This document shows, piece by piece, positions 12,111 through 21,939 of a DNA stretch of 64,000 nucleotides. The translations under genes were made by a program, and so were the position numbers. This DNA is from Aureobasidium sp. EXF-3400. Its lineage: Eukaryota > Ascomycota > Dothideomycetes > Dothideales > Saccotheciaceae. Position 1 is the stretch's first letter, and every line of letters starts with the position of its first letter. A model generated the notes under the pieces. The model made no database searches. It worked only from the letters and a program-made list of their open reading frames with translations, and was not told where the DNA came from. The stretch is from assembly GCA_024195585.1 (NCBI GenBank), contig SWBL01000133.1, forward strand, positions 1-64,000, read 5' to 3'.

Positions 12111-12852
12111 TCAAGCAGTGAAAGACTGGGCCTTGATGATAACGACATCCTCGATGGGCCTGTCGCCAGCACCCGTTCTGACACTTCCAATCTTCTGCAC
12201 GACATCCATGCCGTCGACGACCTGGCCAAAGACGGTGTGCTTGCCGTTCAGGTGAGGAGTAGGAGCAAGACAGATGAAGAACTGACTGCCGTTTGTGCCA
12301 GGACCGCTGTTGGCCATGGACAGAATGCCGGCGCCAGTGTGCTTGAGCGAGCTGTCGAACTCGTCTTCGAACTTGCCACCCCAGATGGACTCTCCGCCAC
12401 GGCCGGTGCCTGTGGGGTCGCCGCCCTGAAGCATGAAACCGGGGATGATGCGGTGGAAGATGACGCCGTTGTACTTGCCTGCATCGGCGAGGCCTGCGAA
12501 GTTCTCACATGTCTGTGTCGCGCCTTGTGTCAGTCTTGTTGAACAGCTCAAATCAGACAGGGCGACTCACTCTGGGTGTCTTGTCGCTGAACAGGGCGAT
12601 GGTGATGTTGCCGTAGTTGGTCTCGAGCAGGACTCCGTCAGGTCTGCTCGTGCGGGTGGGCGCGCTAGTACCAGTGGTGGTGGCGGCGGCGGCTGAAGGG
12701 GTGGTGCTGCTGGTCTGGGGTGGAGGCGCTGAAGAGGTTGTGGTGGCTGCCGTGTTTCTCTCTGTCGTGGTGTGCGACGGGGTGGTGGCTGATGAAGACG
12801 ACGACGACGAGTCGGTCTTGTCGTGCTTGAAGATCTTCTTGAGCTTGTCCAT
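12111..12852 (-). CDS. Cyclophilin (PPIL1-like peptidyl-prolyl isomerase)
   Basis: Peptidyl-prolyl cis-trans isomerase. Exon 1 (12852-12571) encodes a 70-residue Ser/Thr/Ala-rich low-complexity leader and the first strands of the fold. Exon 2 (12512-12111) carries the active site [14 protein letters not shown] (catalytic Arg about 115). The 58-nt intron 12513-12570 (GTGAGT, branch CTGAC, CAG) joins KTPR to TCENFAG; total 227 aa. The short loops and order of motifs resemble PPIL1-type spliceosomal cyclophilins rather than cyclophilin A. The position of the cyclosporin-binding Trp is His ([14 protein letters not shown], His about 181), which predicts weak cyclosporin binding. The charged N-terminus ([10 protein letters not shown]) is not a signal peptide, so a cytosolic or nuclear location is likely. 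Confidence 0.93.
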
Positions 12853-14148
12853 TGTGCTTGGTCGGGCTTGTAAGTGGTATGACTTGGGAGGAGTGTTGGC
12901 TGTGTGAAGAGCGGAATAAGGGATGGTATTGAGCTGAATGCGACGAATTGAAGGGGGGGCTGAGCAAAGAGCAGGAGCTACCCAGCCTACGTCATAAACT
13001 CACCATTGCTGCATGACGATGGACAACCGGTTTTTCTTGCGCCCGGCTCTCAATTTTGCACACCTGCAATAGACTCCAACAGCTTTCTCATGGTTGTCAC
13101 GATTGAGCCACGCCAGATAGAGGAAGCTTTCATCGCTCGCTCACGTATTTGTCTTCGTATGCGCTCGTCCTCCGCACTCATATGTCCCCGGTCGATCTCC
13201 CGCCATATCTTGGCGCGTCCGCTCCTCCATCTCCGCTCCGCTTTATTGTCTTCGAGCGTCGCTTGTACGCTTGGCAGAGAATCGTGACAGGGTCATGCAG
13301 CTTCCAACTTATCTTAGCTGCTCGGAGGTGTTTTGAGCAGGCATCTTTGTCGTAATCTAGCTGGATCTGGTATCAAATAGAAGCTGCACACCAGCAGAAC
13401 ATGCTTATATATACTACAAACAGGAAATGATGCAGGTTGACTATAGGCATATTCTGCTGCCATGTCATGTGCTTTGGTCCTAGCCGACTTCAATTCGTAC
13501 ATTCATTGTTCAACCTTGCAAACAATGCACCCATATGATAACTACCAGAACTTGTTCAGAACTCAGAGTCAAGTTGTTTTGTTTTATGACTGGGATCACA
13601 TTTAGGTAGAGACATTTGCTCACCGTCTCACCGGTCTTTTGCATTATGTCATAGTGTGATGCCAGAAACTATCGTCCGAGCTTTGGTCGCGACATGTCTT
13701 GGATAGTACGTTTGCTCTTCTGCAATACACAAACACTATCCGCAGACCATGTCCATCCAAGCTCATGGTATAGCGAAAATTGATAGCCAAGCATGTATAT
13801 TTAGTATGAGAAGCCGACCATCTGGTGCCGAAATCGTTCCTGAGTCCTAACTCCGCTATCTACGAAAAAATCGTCATCATGTTCTGCACTAACCTGCCGA
13901 ATTCCGCGTTGCCGCAGCGATCTTCAACCCAATTCGCGGGGTCACATCGCGTTTGCCTTCATTTTCGTTCAAAATGTTTCTGCCGCTCGCACCGCTTCCA
14001 GGAAGAGACGGCACTTGACAGGCAGGGCTTGAATCAGATTATTCAGCTCCTGAAGTCCGCATGAGTGCTCTGCCCGCGCTTGCCTCTTGCTCTTCTTCTC
14101 TTCTTCTTCCAGGATTCTTTCAATCACCGCACATCTTTCCACGCCAAA
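12853..14148. other. Divergent intergenic region, cyclophilin/MFS
   Basis: About 1.3 kb between the divergent cyclophilin and MFS genes. Several short frames are present but none is convincing. A pyrimidine-rich stretch (about 14085-14120) just upstream of the MFS start is typical of fungal core promoters. Confidence 0.55.
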
Positions 14149-15807
14149 ATGCAGCGGATTGAACGCTTGCTTTCACGGCCGACAGCAAAGCCTTACAGAT
14201 CAAGAGACATCGAAGCCTCGGAAGAACCATGGCTCAACGAAGATGGCTTGCTGGACTTCTCTCCCGATGACATGGAGAATCCCAAGAACTGGTCCAAGGG
14301 TCGTCGCTGGTACATCACCGTGGCATCCGTCATTCTTGTCGTCAACGCGACATTTGCATCATCAAGTCCATCGGGTACACTGGAGGGAATCGCCAGGGAT
14401 CTGCACGTCTCAACCGAGGCCGCTGGCCTTGTCGTCACCCTTTTCTTGCTGGGTTACTGCGCTGGACCACTGATCTGGGCGCCCTTATCCGAATTCTATG
14501 GTCGCCGATGGATTTTCTACATTACCTTCACAATGTACTTGATCTTCAACTTTCTCTGTGCCTTCACACCTAATTTTGGAGGCCTTCTTGTCGGTCGCTT
14601 CTTGACTGGTACCTTTGCCAGTTCCTCTTTGTCCAATGCGCCTGGAGTCCTCGCCGACATCTGGGGTCCTGTCGAGCGTGGCAATGCCATGGCTACCTTT
14701 TCCATGATGACATTCGTTGGTCCCGCTCTCGGTCCCGTCATCTCTGGCTTCCTGGAACTCAAGGAAGACTGGAGATGGAGTTTCTATGTCCTCCTCTGGC
14801 TCGCCGGTTTCACCGAAATTCTGATGTTCACCATCCCTGAGACTTTGCCGTCGATTGTCCTTCTGAACAAGGCAAGAAGAATCCGAGCGCTGAAAATACC
14901 CGGATACGAAGACGTCAAAGCACCTGTTGAAGTCACCGACCGAACTCTCACTGGCATGTTCGGTGTCGCCTTGACCCGCCCGTGGAAAATCCTCATCGAC
15001 CCCATCTCATTTTTAGTCGCTGTCTACCTCGCTGTTGTATACGCTTTGCTGTACATGCTGTTCACCATCTACCCCATCGTCTTCCAACAAAAACGCGGCT
15101 GGAACTCGGGCGTTGGAGAGCTTCCGCTCATAGGTACTGCAATCGGTGCAGGCATTGGTGGAGCCATTATTTTCGCTGTTTCGGCGCGTGACAGAAAGAA
15201 GTTGGCTGCTGGTCACAAAGGTGTACCCGAGGACCGTCTTCCAGTCGCAATGATCGGTGGTATCATGTTCCCCGTCACCATGTTCTGGTTTGCTTGGACT
15301 GCAAACTTCAACAGCATTCACTGGGCCGTTCCCGCGGTTGCTGGTGTCTTCCTCTCGACCTCTATTCTGCTCATCTTTGTCGCCTACCTAAACTATATAA
15401 CCGACACATATCTCATGTATGCAGCAAGTGCGCTGGCAGCCAACACGGTCGCTCGTTCGGCGGCTGGAGCCTCTGCGCCACTCTTCACGCAATACATGTT
15501 CAATGCGCTTGGTGTCGGTGGTGGTGGCTCGCTTATCGCTGGCATCGCCTGTCTGCTTGCACCTATTCCGTTCGTCTTCTACAAGTACGGAGGTCCGCTC
15601 CGTGAGAGATCGAAGTTCGCGCCTACCCCTGACAAGAAAGATATGCCACCGCCAAGGGATCCAGAGAAGGAGGATGAACCCCTGGAGGAAGAGCCAAAAG
15701 AGGATTTGGTGACGGACCACGAGCACAGCAATAGCGAGACCGATGTTTCTCGCGCTCCTTCTCACACTTTCGAAGCGATCAAACCCGAAAACCCTACCTT
15801 ACCTTGA
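14149..15807 (+). CDS. MFS drug:H+ antiporter (DHA1 type)
   Basis: A 12-TM proton-coupled exporter of the fungal polyamine/multidrug type (FLR1/TPO-like), expected in the plasma membrane. The signature NPKNWSKGRRW precedes TM1. The loop 2-3 motif is PLSEFYGRRW, and the antiporter motif region GPALGPVISG is in TM5. A highly acidic, Pro-rich cytoplasmic tail of about 60 residues (EKEDEPLEEEP) follows TM12. I chose the ATG at 14149 (context CAAAATG; 552 aa) because the 28 codons before it, from 14065, lie in the pyrimidine-rich leader and look nothing like the family. No intron is seen. It is followed on the same strand by an acyltransferase, suggesting export of an acylated compound. Confidence 0.92.
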   Translation: MQRIERLLSRPTAKPYRSRDIEASEEPWLNEDGLLDFSPDDMENPKNWSKGRRWYITVASVILVVNATFASSSPSGTLEGIARDLHVSTEAAGLVVTLFLLGYCAGPLIWAPLSEFYGRRWIFYITFTMYLIFNFLCAFTPNFGGLLVGRFLTGTFASSSLSNAPGVLADIWGPVERGNAMATFSMMTFVGPALGPVISGFLELKEDWRWSFYVLLWLAGFTEILMFTIPETLPSIVLLNKARRIRALKIPGYEDVKAPVEVTDRTLTGMFGVALTRPWKILIDPISFLVAVYLAVVYALLYMLFTIYPIVFQQKRGWNSGVGELPLIGTAIGAGIGGAIIFAVSARDRKKLAAGHKGVPEDRLPVAMIGGIMFPVTMFWFAWTANFNSIHWAVPAVAGVFLSTSILLIFVAYLNYITDTYLMYAASALAANTVARSAAGASAPLFTQYMFNALGVGGGGSLIAGIACLLAPIPFVFYKYGGPLRERSKFAPTPDKKDMPPPRDPEKEDEPLEEEPKEDLVTDHEHSNSETDVSRAPSHTFEAIKPENPTLP

Positions 15808-16230
15808 GTGCGAGGTTCACATTCTATTCTTGTACATACCCCAGATTAATTGAAAGTCTTTCCTAAAAGAAACTCGCTCGACAAGAAATCTCAACCATCA
15901 TCCTGCCTGCTGACTCTTGTTCCAGAGCAACCATTGTGTCGGTAGAAATTTGTGGATTTTTGTCTGTTTCACCGCAACACGAAGCTATAGATGGTCAAAG
16001 CTCGATCATCAAAGGATCCACTCCATATGAATCTGCAATATAACACTTCGCTACGCGACACAAAGTAGCAAAGGGCCGCGTTGTTGAGAATCCTTCGGTG
16101 ATCTTTCGTGGTCTCCAATTCTCGGTCAGGCCCAATCCTTCTCGGATTCAGAGAACATGTAAAGGCAGCCCCATCTACCTCTTGGCTTCAGTATCACACC
16201 TTTGTCGGCTCACTCCTACTACTACTCATC
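15808..16230. other. Intergenic, MFS to acyltransferase
   Basis: Probable 3' end of the MFS gene and promoter of the acyltransferase. The last 120 nt are open in frame with the downstream gene but unlike a protein leader. Nothing else is seen. Confidence 0.5.
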
Positions 16231-17730
16231 ATGGATACCATCGTACCTTCGGCCAACGCGGTGTTCCCTTCTTCAGATACCATCTTGAAGACAGTGAGCG
16301 CTACCGTCTCCGAGGTCATCGACACTGTCGATCTCAACAGCCCGCCCGCTCATGCTCTTGAACTCTCTCACATCGAGCAAGCCAATCCTCGTGGCTACAC
16401 GCGCCCGATGTTCTTCTTTCCTGCGGTCGAGAATGTTGATTTAATGGAAGTGGTGGAAATTTTCCGCAAAGCTCTGAAGCCAACGCTCAAAGCAATTCCG
16501 TCTTTGGCTTGCGAAATTGTGCCAGTCGAAGATGATAAGAAACCGACTGGAAGAGTGGCTCTCAAACATGGTGGTTTTGGTTCATTGATCGTCAAAGACG
16601 TTCGCGGTACTGGTTTCTCGTTCGAGGAGTTGCGCAAGCAGAAGTTTCCCCAATCACGACTTGATCCTGATGTACTTTGCGCCCGTGGTGTCTTTCCCAT
16701 TCCGGGCGAACCGCAGCCCGCTTGGGTTCCTCAGCTGAACATCATCGATGGAGGCTTCATTCTTACTCTCCACAACCACCACACCATGTACGACGCCCAG
16801 GCCATCAACGAGATTCTCAGAGTGTGGTCTCAGAATTGTCGACACGTTCGAGATGAGTCTGTGCCTGCATGCAGCTCTCTTCCGGCCGAACAGTTTGAAA
16901 GATCTGCTCATATCACCGATCGCGCACCAACAGCAGATATGGGTCGCCCTGAACTACATCCCGAGTTCATTGTTGCTCCTTTCACTCTCTCTTGGCCCGA
17001 GACGGCTTTCAGAGACACACACAGACAACGCGTCTACCGCCTATCTCCCAAAGCTCTGGCCGAACTCAAGAATGACTGCACCGAGTCTGGCGACTCTTGG
17101 ATCTCGACCAACGACGCAGCGACAGCACTGATCTGGCGTTCTGTCATTCGCGCTCAAGCCGATCTCGAGACCTTGCCTGAAGATGCAATGTCACACCACA
17201 TTGTCACCGTTGATTTGCGTCTCCGTTCCGATCCGCCACTTTCAAAGCATTACCCAGGATGTCCAATGAACTACGCCCGACCAGGCATGAATCTTCGTGA
17301 GCTCTGCAATTCTACTTCGCTTGCTCCTCTGGCCCGTGCAATCAGAAGCCAAGTCGACGAACGCACACCCAAATACACGAAATCCCTCATCACTCTTCTC
17401 AACAACATCCCTGGCTATGGTCACTTTGCATGGACGTCCTTCCCTTCGATGCTCACCACCGATTGCATGACTTCCACATGGTACAAGCTCGATATCATGG
17501 ACCTTGATTTCGGCCCTGCCATTGGGAAGATTGAGAGAGTCAGATACCCCACTGCTGGTCTGTTCAATGGACTTAGCATGATATACCCTCAAATCACCAG
17601 AGGTGCGCCGGAGGAGTTGGGCATGGAGATTGCAATTGGACTGGAGAAGCAGCATTTCGAGAAATTGGACAAGGATCCGGTTTGGTGCAAGTACGCAGAA
17701 TTGACAGATCCCGGATATGATTGTATGTAG
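16231..17730 (+). CDS. BAHD/trichothecene-acetyltransferase-like acyltransferase
   Basis: Acyl-CoA dependent O- or N-acyltransferase of the large two-domain transferase family that includes plant BAHD enzymes and fungal trichothecene 3-O-acetyltransferase. The HxxxD catalytic motif is HTMYD (His about 184, Asp about 188). The second structural motif near the C-terminus is DFGPA in place of the usual DFGWG. The ATG at 16231 (context ATCATGG; 499 aa) is preferred over an upstream in-frame ATG at 16108, which would add 41 residues. No intron or signal peptide is seen, so it is cytosolic. The substrate is unknown: self-protection by acetylation, pigment or other secondary metabolism are all possible. 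It lies directly after a DHA1 efflux transporter. Confidence 0.85.
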   Translation: MDTIVPSANAVFPSSDTILKTVSATVSEVIDTVDLNSPPAHALELSHIEQANPRGYTRPMFFFPAVENVDLMEVVEIFRKALKPTLKAIPSLACEIVPVEDDKKPTGRVALKHGGFGSLIVKDVRGTGFSFEELRKQKFPQSRLDPDVLCARGVFPIPGEPQPAWVPQLNIIDGGFILTLHNHHTMYDAQAINEILRVWSQNCRHVRDESVPACSSLPAEQFERSAHITDRAPTADMGRPELHPEFIVAPFTLSWPETAFRDTHRQRVYRLSPKALAELKNDCTESGDSWISTNDAATALIWRSVIRAQADLETLPEDAMSHHIVTVDLRLRSDPPLSKHYPGCPMNYARPGMNLRELCNSTSLAPLARAIRSQVDERTPKYTKSLITLLNNIPGYGHFAWTSFPSMLTTDCMTSTWYKLDIMDLDFGPAIGKIERVRYPTAGLFNGLSMIYPQITRGAPEELGMEIAIGLEKQHFEKLDKDPVWCKYAELTDPGYDCM

Positions 17731-18324
17731 GCTCTAATGGGCTTTTCGCGATACAAGGGCCTAGACCAGAGAAGAACTACTATAGAAGTAAGCTCTGTCA
17801 TTTATGGTATGCCACAGTATGTTATCTCTACATCCATGTCGATTGTCGGAAAACATACCCCTACTGTAGCACGAAAAGCATGGCGGGGCGGGCCGCCTTT
17901 CGGATGCGCGGCCAAAGTACATATGCGAGCACACATGTGGTCAAAATCAAAGATGCCTGCGATCTCGAAGTGCGTATCTGACGTCGGTTGATCATTCCAG
18001 GCAATTTGATGGGAGGACGTTAGGAATCCGACGCTCAAAGAGTGAAGCGCAATAAGACAAACAATCGAGCCAAGTCCAAGAACGAACGAACGCGTGCCAA
18101 GCCCGCAGCTACGATGACCAATGGTCCAAGCGCCACCAGGCAGCAGTTCGTCGGGGCAAATCAAAACAACCTTACGATCGATTTCATGCATATCTGCTGG
18201 GCTAGTTCATCAAGCATTCATATGACTTGTTCGATGGCTATGAATATGCTGATATCAGTAACAACAGCTGCAGCTACCTCTCAACGTAGCTAATGCAGAT
18301 TTCGACTCTCGCCCAAATTACAGG
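17731..18324. other. Intergenic, no gene recognised
   Basis: About 600 bp between the acyltransferase and the F-box gene. A minus-strand frame (17802-18191) lacks any recognisable feature apart from one hydrophobic stretch, and I do not call it. Confidence 0.5.
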
Positions 18325-20124
18325 GTGATGCGGGACATGAAACAATCGTCTACCATGACTCGCACAACTATGTACTTGCCATCATTCCCACTCCGAACAT
18401 CGTTGCTCTTTTCTTCGTCTCCCTCGAATCGAAACCACACGATGATATTCGAACTATCCGACCTTTCAACCGAGGTCGCTTATCAGATCACGTCCCGACT
18501 TCCCAGTGATTGTCTCGCATCGTGCGCGCTCGTCTCGAAGACGTGGAATGCGATTTTCACACCGCTTCTCTACAAGAACATCAAACTTGTCTGGCGACGA
18601 CCAAGACTCATCTGTCACGCCAATACTGGATTTTGGAGACACCTAACACCATGTCCGTGTGAACTGGAAGGTCGATGTGATCGAGACGACCCAGAAAAAC
18701 AATGCTTCCAAGCATATTCATCATGCCTCTCGCCAATTCCCGACACGACCATTCGCTTACCATCGCTTTATTCTCTTGCAAGGACTGTTCTAGCTTCGTC
18801 GTCACTAGCTGGAGCGGTCGAGAGCTTTAGTCTTGTCGGGCCTGTACCACGTTCTATTTGGACTGATCCTGGACAAACCGAACTCACCCGCTACGATCAT
18901 TCTAGTGTACGAAGGTTGGCCTTGCAAGTAGGACTCTCCCAAGACCAGAGCTTTGAGTTTTGGCTCCAAAGACTTGACCGAGGCTTGCCGGGAGCCCATG
19001 CCGCTCTTCTGCTTCTCTGCCTGAACAGTCTTCGGCACGTCGAGATCGGGTCAGAGTTCCATGACGCTTTGCAATTCGTATATCGGAATATTGCATCGCT
19101 GGTCCCATGCTTGGAGACGGCCTGCTATGGGATCAATTCCTGCCAAGAGACAGTGTACATGTGTGGTGGAAGAGCGCCAAACGACGTTGGCGACGTTTCG
19201 CGAATTCTATCGCTGTTTCGTCTACCAGCTATCCGTTCACTGACCCTCAGTCTTCCATCACCTAACGGTACTTTCGATTGGCTCGGCGAGGTTCCGCTGG
19301 CCACAAACCTCATATCGCTGGAACTGCAGTTCACGTATATGGGTCCTGATGATCTCATCCGCTTGCTTATGGCATGCCCGACAATCAGGGACTTTAAATA
19401 CGATCTTTGGACAATCCGACCTGCATATTTAAGGTACAACGAGCAAGACCCATTTGATAGAACGTCTGAGGCACTTCTCAGTATCTCTGCCATGAGAAGA
19501 GCGCTTTTGATGGTAAAGGACAGTCTTGAGATTTACCATTTCCATGTTTCCCCACCTCTACTCGGATGGACGAACCAGTGCTTGGGTCATCTTCCGTTTA
19601 ACGATTTCCAAAACCTCAAAACCCTCCATGTACCCTTCCAGATGTTACTGGGTAGCTGCCGCACAGCAAAGTTAGGCGAATCACTACCAAGCTCACTGGT
19701 CAACCTCTGGCTGAACGATGACGCCGCTCCCCTTTGGCTCAGACACACGCGTTACATAGATGCTTACGACTACTACTACGATGATGCGGACGTGGTCTAT
19801 GACCCACAATTTCATCCTATCCGAACAGACCATGAGATTGTGACGATCATGGCCGACTTCCTAGCCGAATGGCGTTCAATTACACCCAGTCTTCAATCCA
19901 TCTTTCTTCTGTTGACTGACTATCAAGAATGCTGCTGGTCGCGAAGAAATTTGGCATATATCCGGGATTCACTAGAAACGCTGGCTGACAAGGTTGAGCT
20001 CAAATTATCTGTATACGAGCTCCCTTGGCGTTCTTACTACCCCGATGTGAGTTCTTTAGCAAAGGGTCAAGCTGCCCCGTATTTTCACGTTGATCACATC
20101 GAGAGGATGCGTCTGTCTGAATAG
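18325..20124 (+). CDS. F-box domain protein
   Basis: Predicted substrate-recognition subunit of an SCF ubiquitin ligase. An F-box-like segment lies near the N-terminus (LSDLSTEVAYQITSRLPS, then CALVSKTWNAIF), followed by about 500 residues with scattered leucine-rich stretches (FRLPAIRSLTLSLPS; LISLELQF; LKTLHVPF). This is the usual plan of fungal F-box/LRR-like proteins. The target is unknown. Two starts are possible: ATG 18325 (599 aa) or ATG 18442 (560 aa), the latter immediately before the F-box and more like the family. No intron is needed. Such genes are expanded and variable in filamentous ascomycetes. Confidence 0.75.
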   Translation: MMRDMKQSSTMTRTTMYLPSFPLRTSLLFSSSPSNRNHTMIFELSDLSTEVAYQITSRLPSDCLASCALVSKTWNAIFTPLLYKNIKLVWRRPRLICHANTGFWRHLTPCPCELEGRCDRDDPEKQCFQAYSSCLSPIPDTTIRLPSLYSLARTVLASSSLAGAVESFSLVGPVPRSIWTDPGQTELTRYDHSSVRRLALQVGLSQDQSFEFWLQRLDRGLPGAHAALLLLCLNSLRHVEIGSEFHDALQFVYRNIASLVPCLETACYGINSCQETVYMCGGRAPNDVGDVSRILSLFRLPAIRSLTLSLPSPNGTFDWLGEVPLATNLISLELQFTYMGPDDLIRLLMACPTIRDFKYDLWTIRPAYLRYNEQDPFDRTSEALLSISAMRRALLMVKDSLEIYHFHVSPPLLGWTNQCLGHLPFNDFQNLKTLHVPFQMLLGSCRTAKLGESLPSSLVNLWLNDDAAPLWLRHTRYIDAYDYYYDDADVVYDPQFHPIRTDHEIVTIMADFLAEWRSITPSLQSIFLLLTDYQECCWSRRNLAYIRDSLETLADKVELKLSVYELPWRSYYPDVSSLAKGQAAPYFHVDHIERMRLSE

Positions 20125-20230
20125 ATTATATGAATCTTGTGGCTTTGGACGAACAAGCCATGATCTATACACGCGAGTCCCGAAATAACCTATCCTCAGT
20201 GAACAAGACAAATACTAACATCGTGAACGT

Positions 20231-21013
20231 TCATTGTGGATTCAATCCACACAGAGGTATGTGTTCCGTCTTCTGCTGTGGGTCGGTAGCAAATTGAGGA
20301 TCCCCCCCGTTCAAGACACGTGTTATGCCGAACTGCTGGATCCAATCTTGACAGCCATACTTCTGAACAGAGTCTTGGAGGGTTGGTGGACATGGTCTAT
20401 AGATCGGCGGCCATCGATCGCCCGGTTGGCCGTCACCAACGGTCATGATCCTGCCTTGGCTCAGATCAATTGTTTCAGGGTCGTCTTGACCTGCAAGATA
20501 CAAGAAAACCGAAGGAAACTCGCCACACCTAGCATTGTGGTGGTGCTCTACTGGGTCAACGACGGTTCGCTGTCGTGCCTGGCATCGCAACATGGAAGTC
20601 TGCAGTCGGTCTGCGGCGACAACTCTAGAAACTTCTGCGTCTTTGAAGTTGCTATCGAGGAGTAATGTCGTCATGAACTCGTTGTTCCTCGAGAGTCCCT
20701 TGCCTTTGACAGAACTTGAAAAATATAATTCGTTCCCGATGGCGAAGACAGTCATGGCACGAGGACATGAAGGTAATCTGCCATCTTCTGATGTCTCTTT
20801 CTTGCAGAGGGCCTTCATCGCGAATAGCCCTTGCGTCGCTGCGCCTCGGAGAAGACGAGCATCTTGAAAGAACCTGTCATTTGACAGAGTCATTTTCGAA
20901 GTGTAAAGGATATATCCAGCTTTCGATGCACCCTCGTCCCGTTGTAATCCTGGCGTCAGAGCAGTCGCAAAGCTCACAGCCAGTTGGAGGATGAGCCATA
21001 ATCTGGGCCACAT
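20231..21013 (-). CDS. Secreted protein with deaminase-like Cys motifs
   Basis: The product is 260 aa from the ATG at 21013; an upstream in-frame ATG at 21052 would bury the signal peptide behind 13 polar residues. The first roughly 20 residues (MWPRLWLILQLAVSFATA) form a clear signal peptide. Downstream, the order of residues recalls zinc-dependent cytidine-deaminase-like folds: CPRAMTVFAIGNELYFSSS, then HHNARCGE (a [H/C]xE-like motif), then a PC..C-like segment, RPCPPT to YGCQDW, followed by FGITRVLN. The spacing in the second motif is longer than the classic PCxxC, so zinc binding and catalysis are hypotheses. It could instead be a disulfide-rich secreted protein of unknown fold. It is convergent with the F-box gene. 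No intron is seen. Confidence 0.6.
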   Translation of the reverse strand: MWPRLWLILQLAVSFATALTPGLQRDEGASKAGYILYTSKMTLSNDRFFQDARLLRGAATQGLFAMKALCKKETSEDGRLPSCPRAMTVFAIGNELYFSSSVKGKGLSRNNEFMTTLLLDSNFKDAEVSRVVAADRLQTSMLRCQARQRTVVDPVEHHHNARCGEFPSVFLYLAGQDDPETIDLSQGRIMTVGDGQPGDRWPPIYRPCPPTLQDSVQKYGCQDWIQQFGITRVLNGGDPQFATDPQQKTEHIPLCGLNPQ

Positions 21014-21939
21014 GTCTAGATGCTGATCTTTTGATCGTAAGCCTTCGTGCATATTTTTGCATGCTTCCCCATATCAGCATACCTTTTCGGTTTCAAACGT
21101 TCTTGGGAGATGGATGCCGCTTCTGAATGCGATGAAAGCCTCGGACTGTCCATACCTTATGTATACCTGTCTGGCAACTGTAACAGCTAGCACCATTAGG
21201 TCTTCTCACATTCGATTGTATCAGATGTGGAAGGGGCATATTGCAGGATGTTGAGGGCCCCATTACATCAGGCCTAAGGCCGACGAACGTGACGCGGTTT
21301 CACGAAAGCCTAGCTCTCAGATGAAGGCTTGTTACGAACTCCTGATCATTTCAATTTGCCGAACGATTGCCTGAGTTCCACGCGCCAATCACATCTTCGA
21401 AATTCTCGGGAACTCTCTTGCGCTGGCAGAACTGACGAGTCATGCCCCCCCGTGTGGGAGCGTTGAACTTCAAACAAAGTGCTGGTTGGAGTCGTGTTAA
21501 TGCACAGTCACCTAGTTCTGAAACAGCAGAATCCTACCGACTTGGCACCGACCCCTATCCATTAACATCGCTTTCTCAGTTTGTGATCTCAACCAAAGAA
21601 CAATGGCGCAAGCGCGCCATCTTTCTATTTCGTAGCAAAGGCCGAAACATCGCTACAGATCAGCTCCACCCTTGGACCCGCCTACACCTTCCCTTTAAGG
21701 CATTCGAAACGTATCACGATATTTGCTCATATGAAGGAGAGCTCCAGAAGGCACAAATTCCAGCATCGTTCCCGTCATGTCTTGTTGAAACGTCTAAGTG
21801 GCAATCGTCAAATTGCTCGCTTGCCTTATAGTGTTGAGCTGTAACGTGGGCAGTGTGCATTCAAATCCTGAAGGTACCTCGTATTTCTCATAAGAAATCT
21901 CAGTGACTCTGTTCGGTTTCGCCATTCTTCGCTACAAGG
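21014..21939. other. Divergent intergenic region
   Basis: About 925 bp between the divergent secreted protein and SGNH hydrolase genes. A 129-codon frame at 21442-21831 (+) shows no recognisable motif and is not called. Confidence 0.5.
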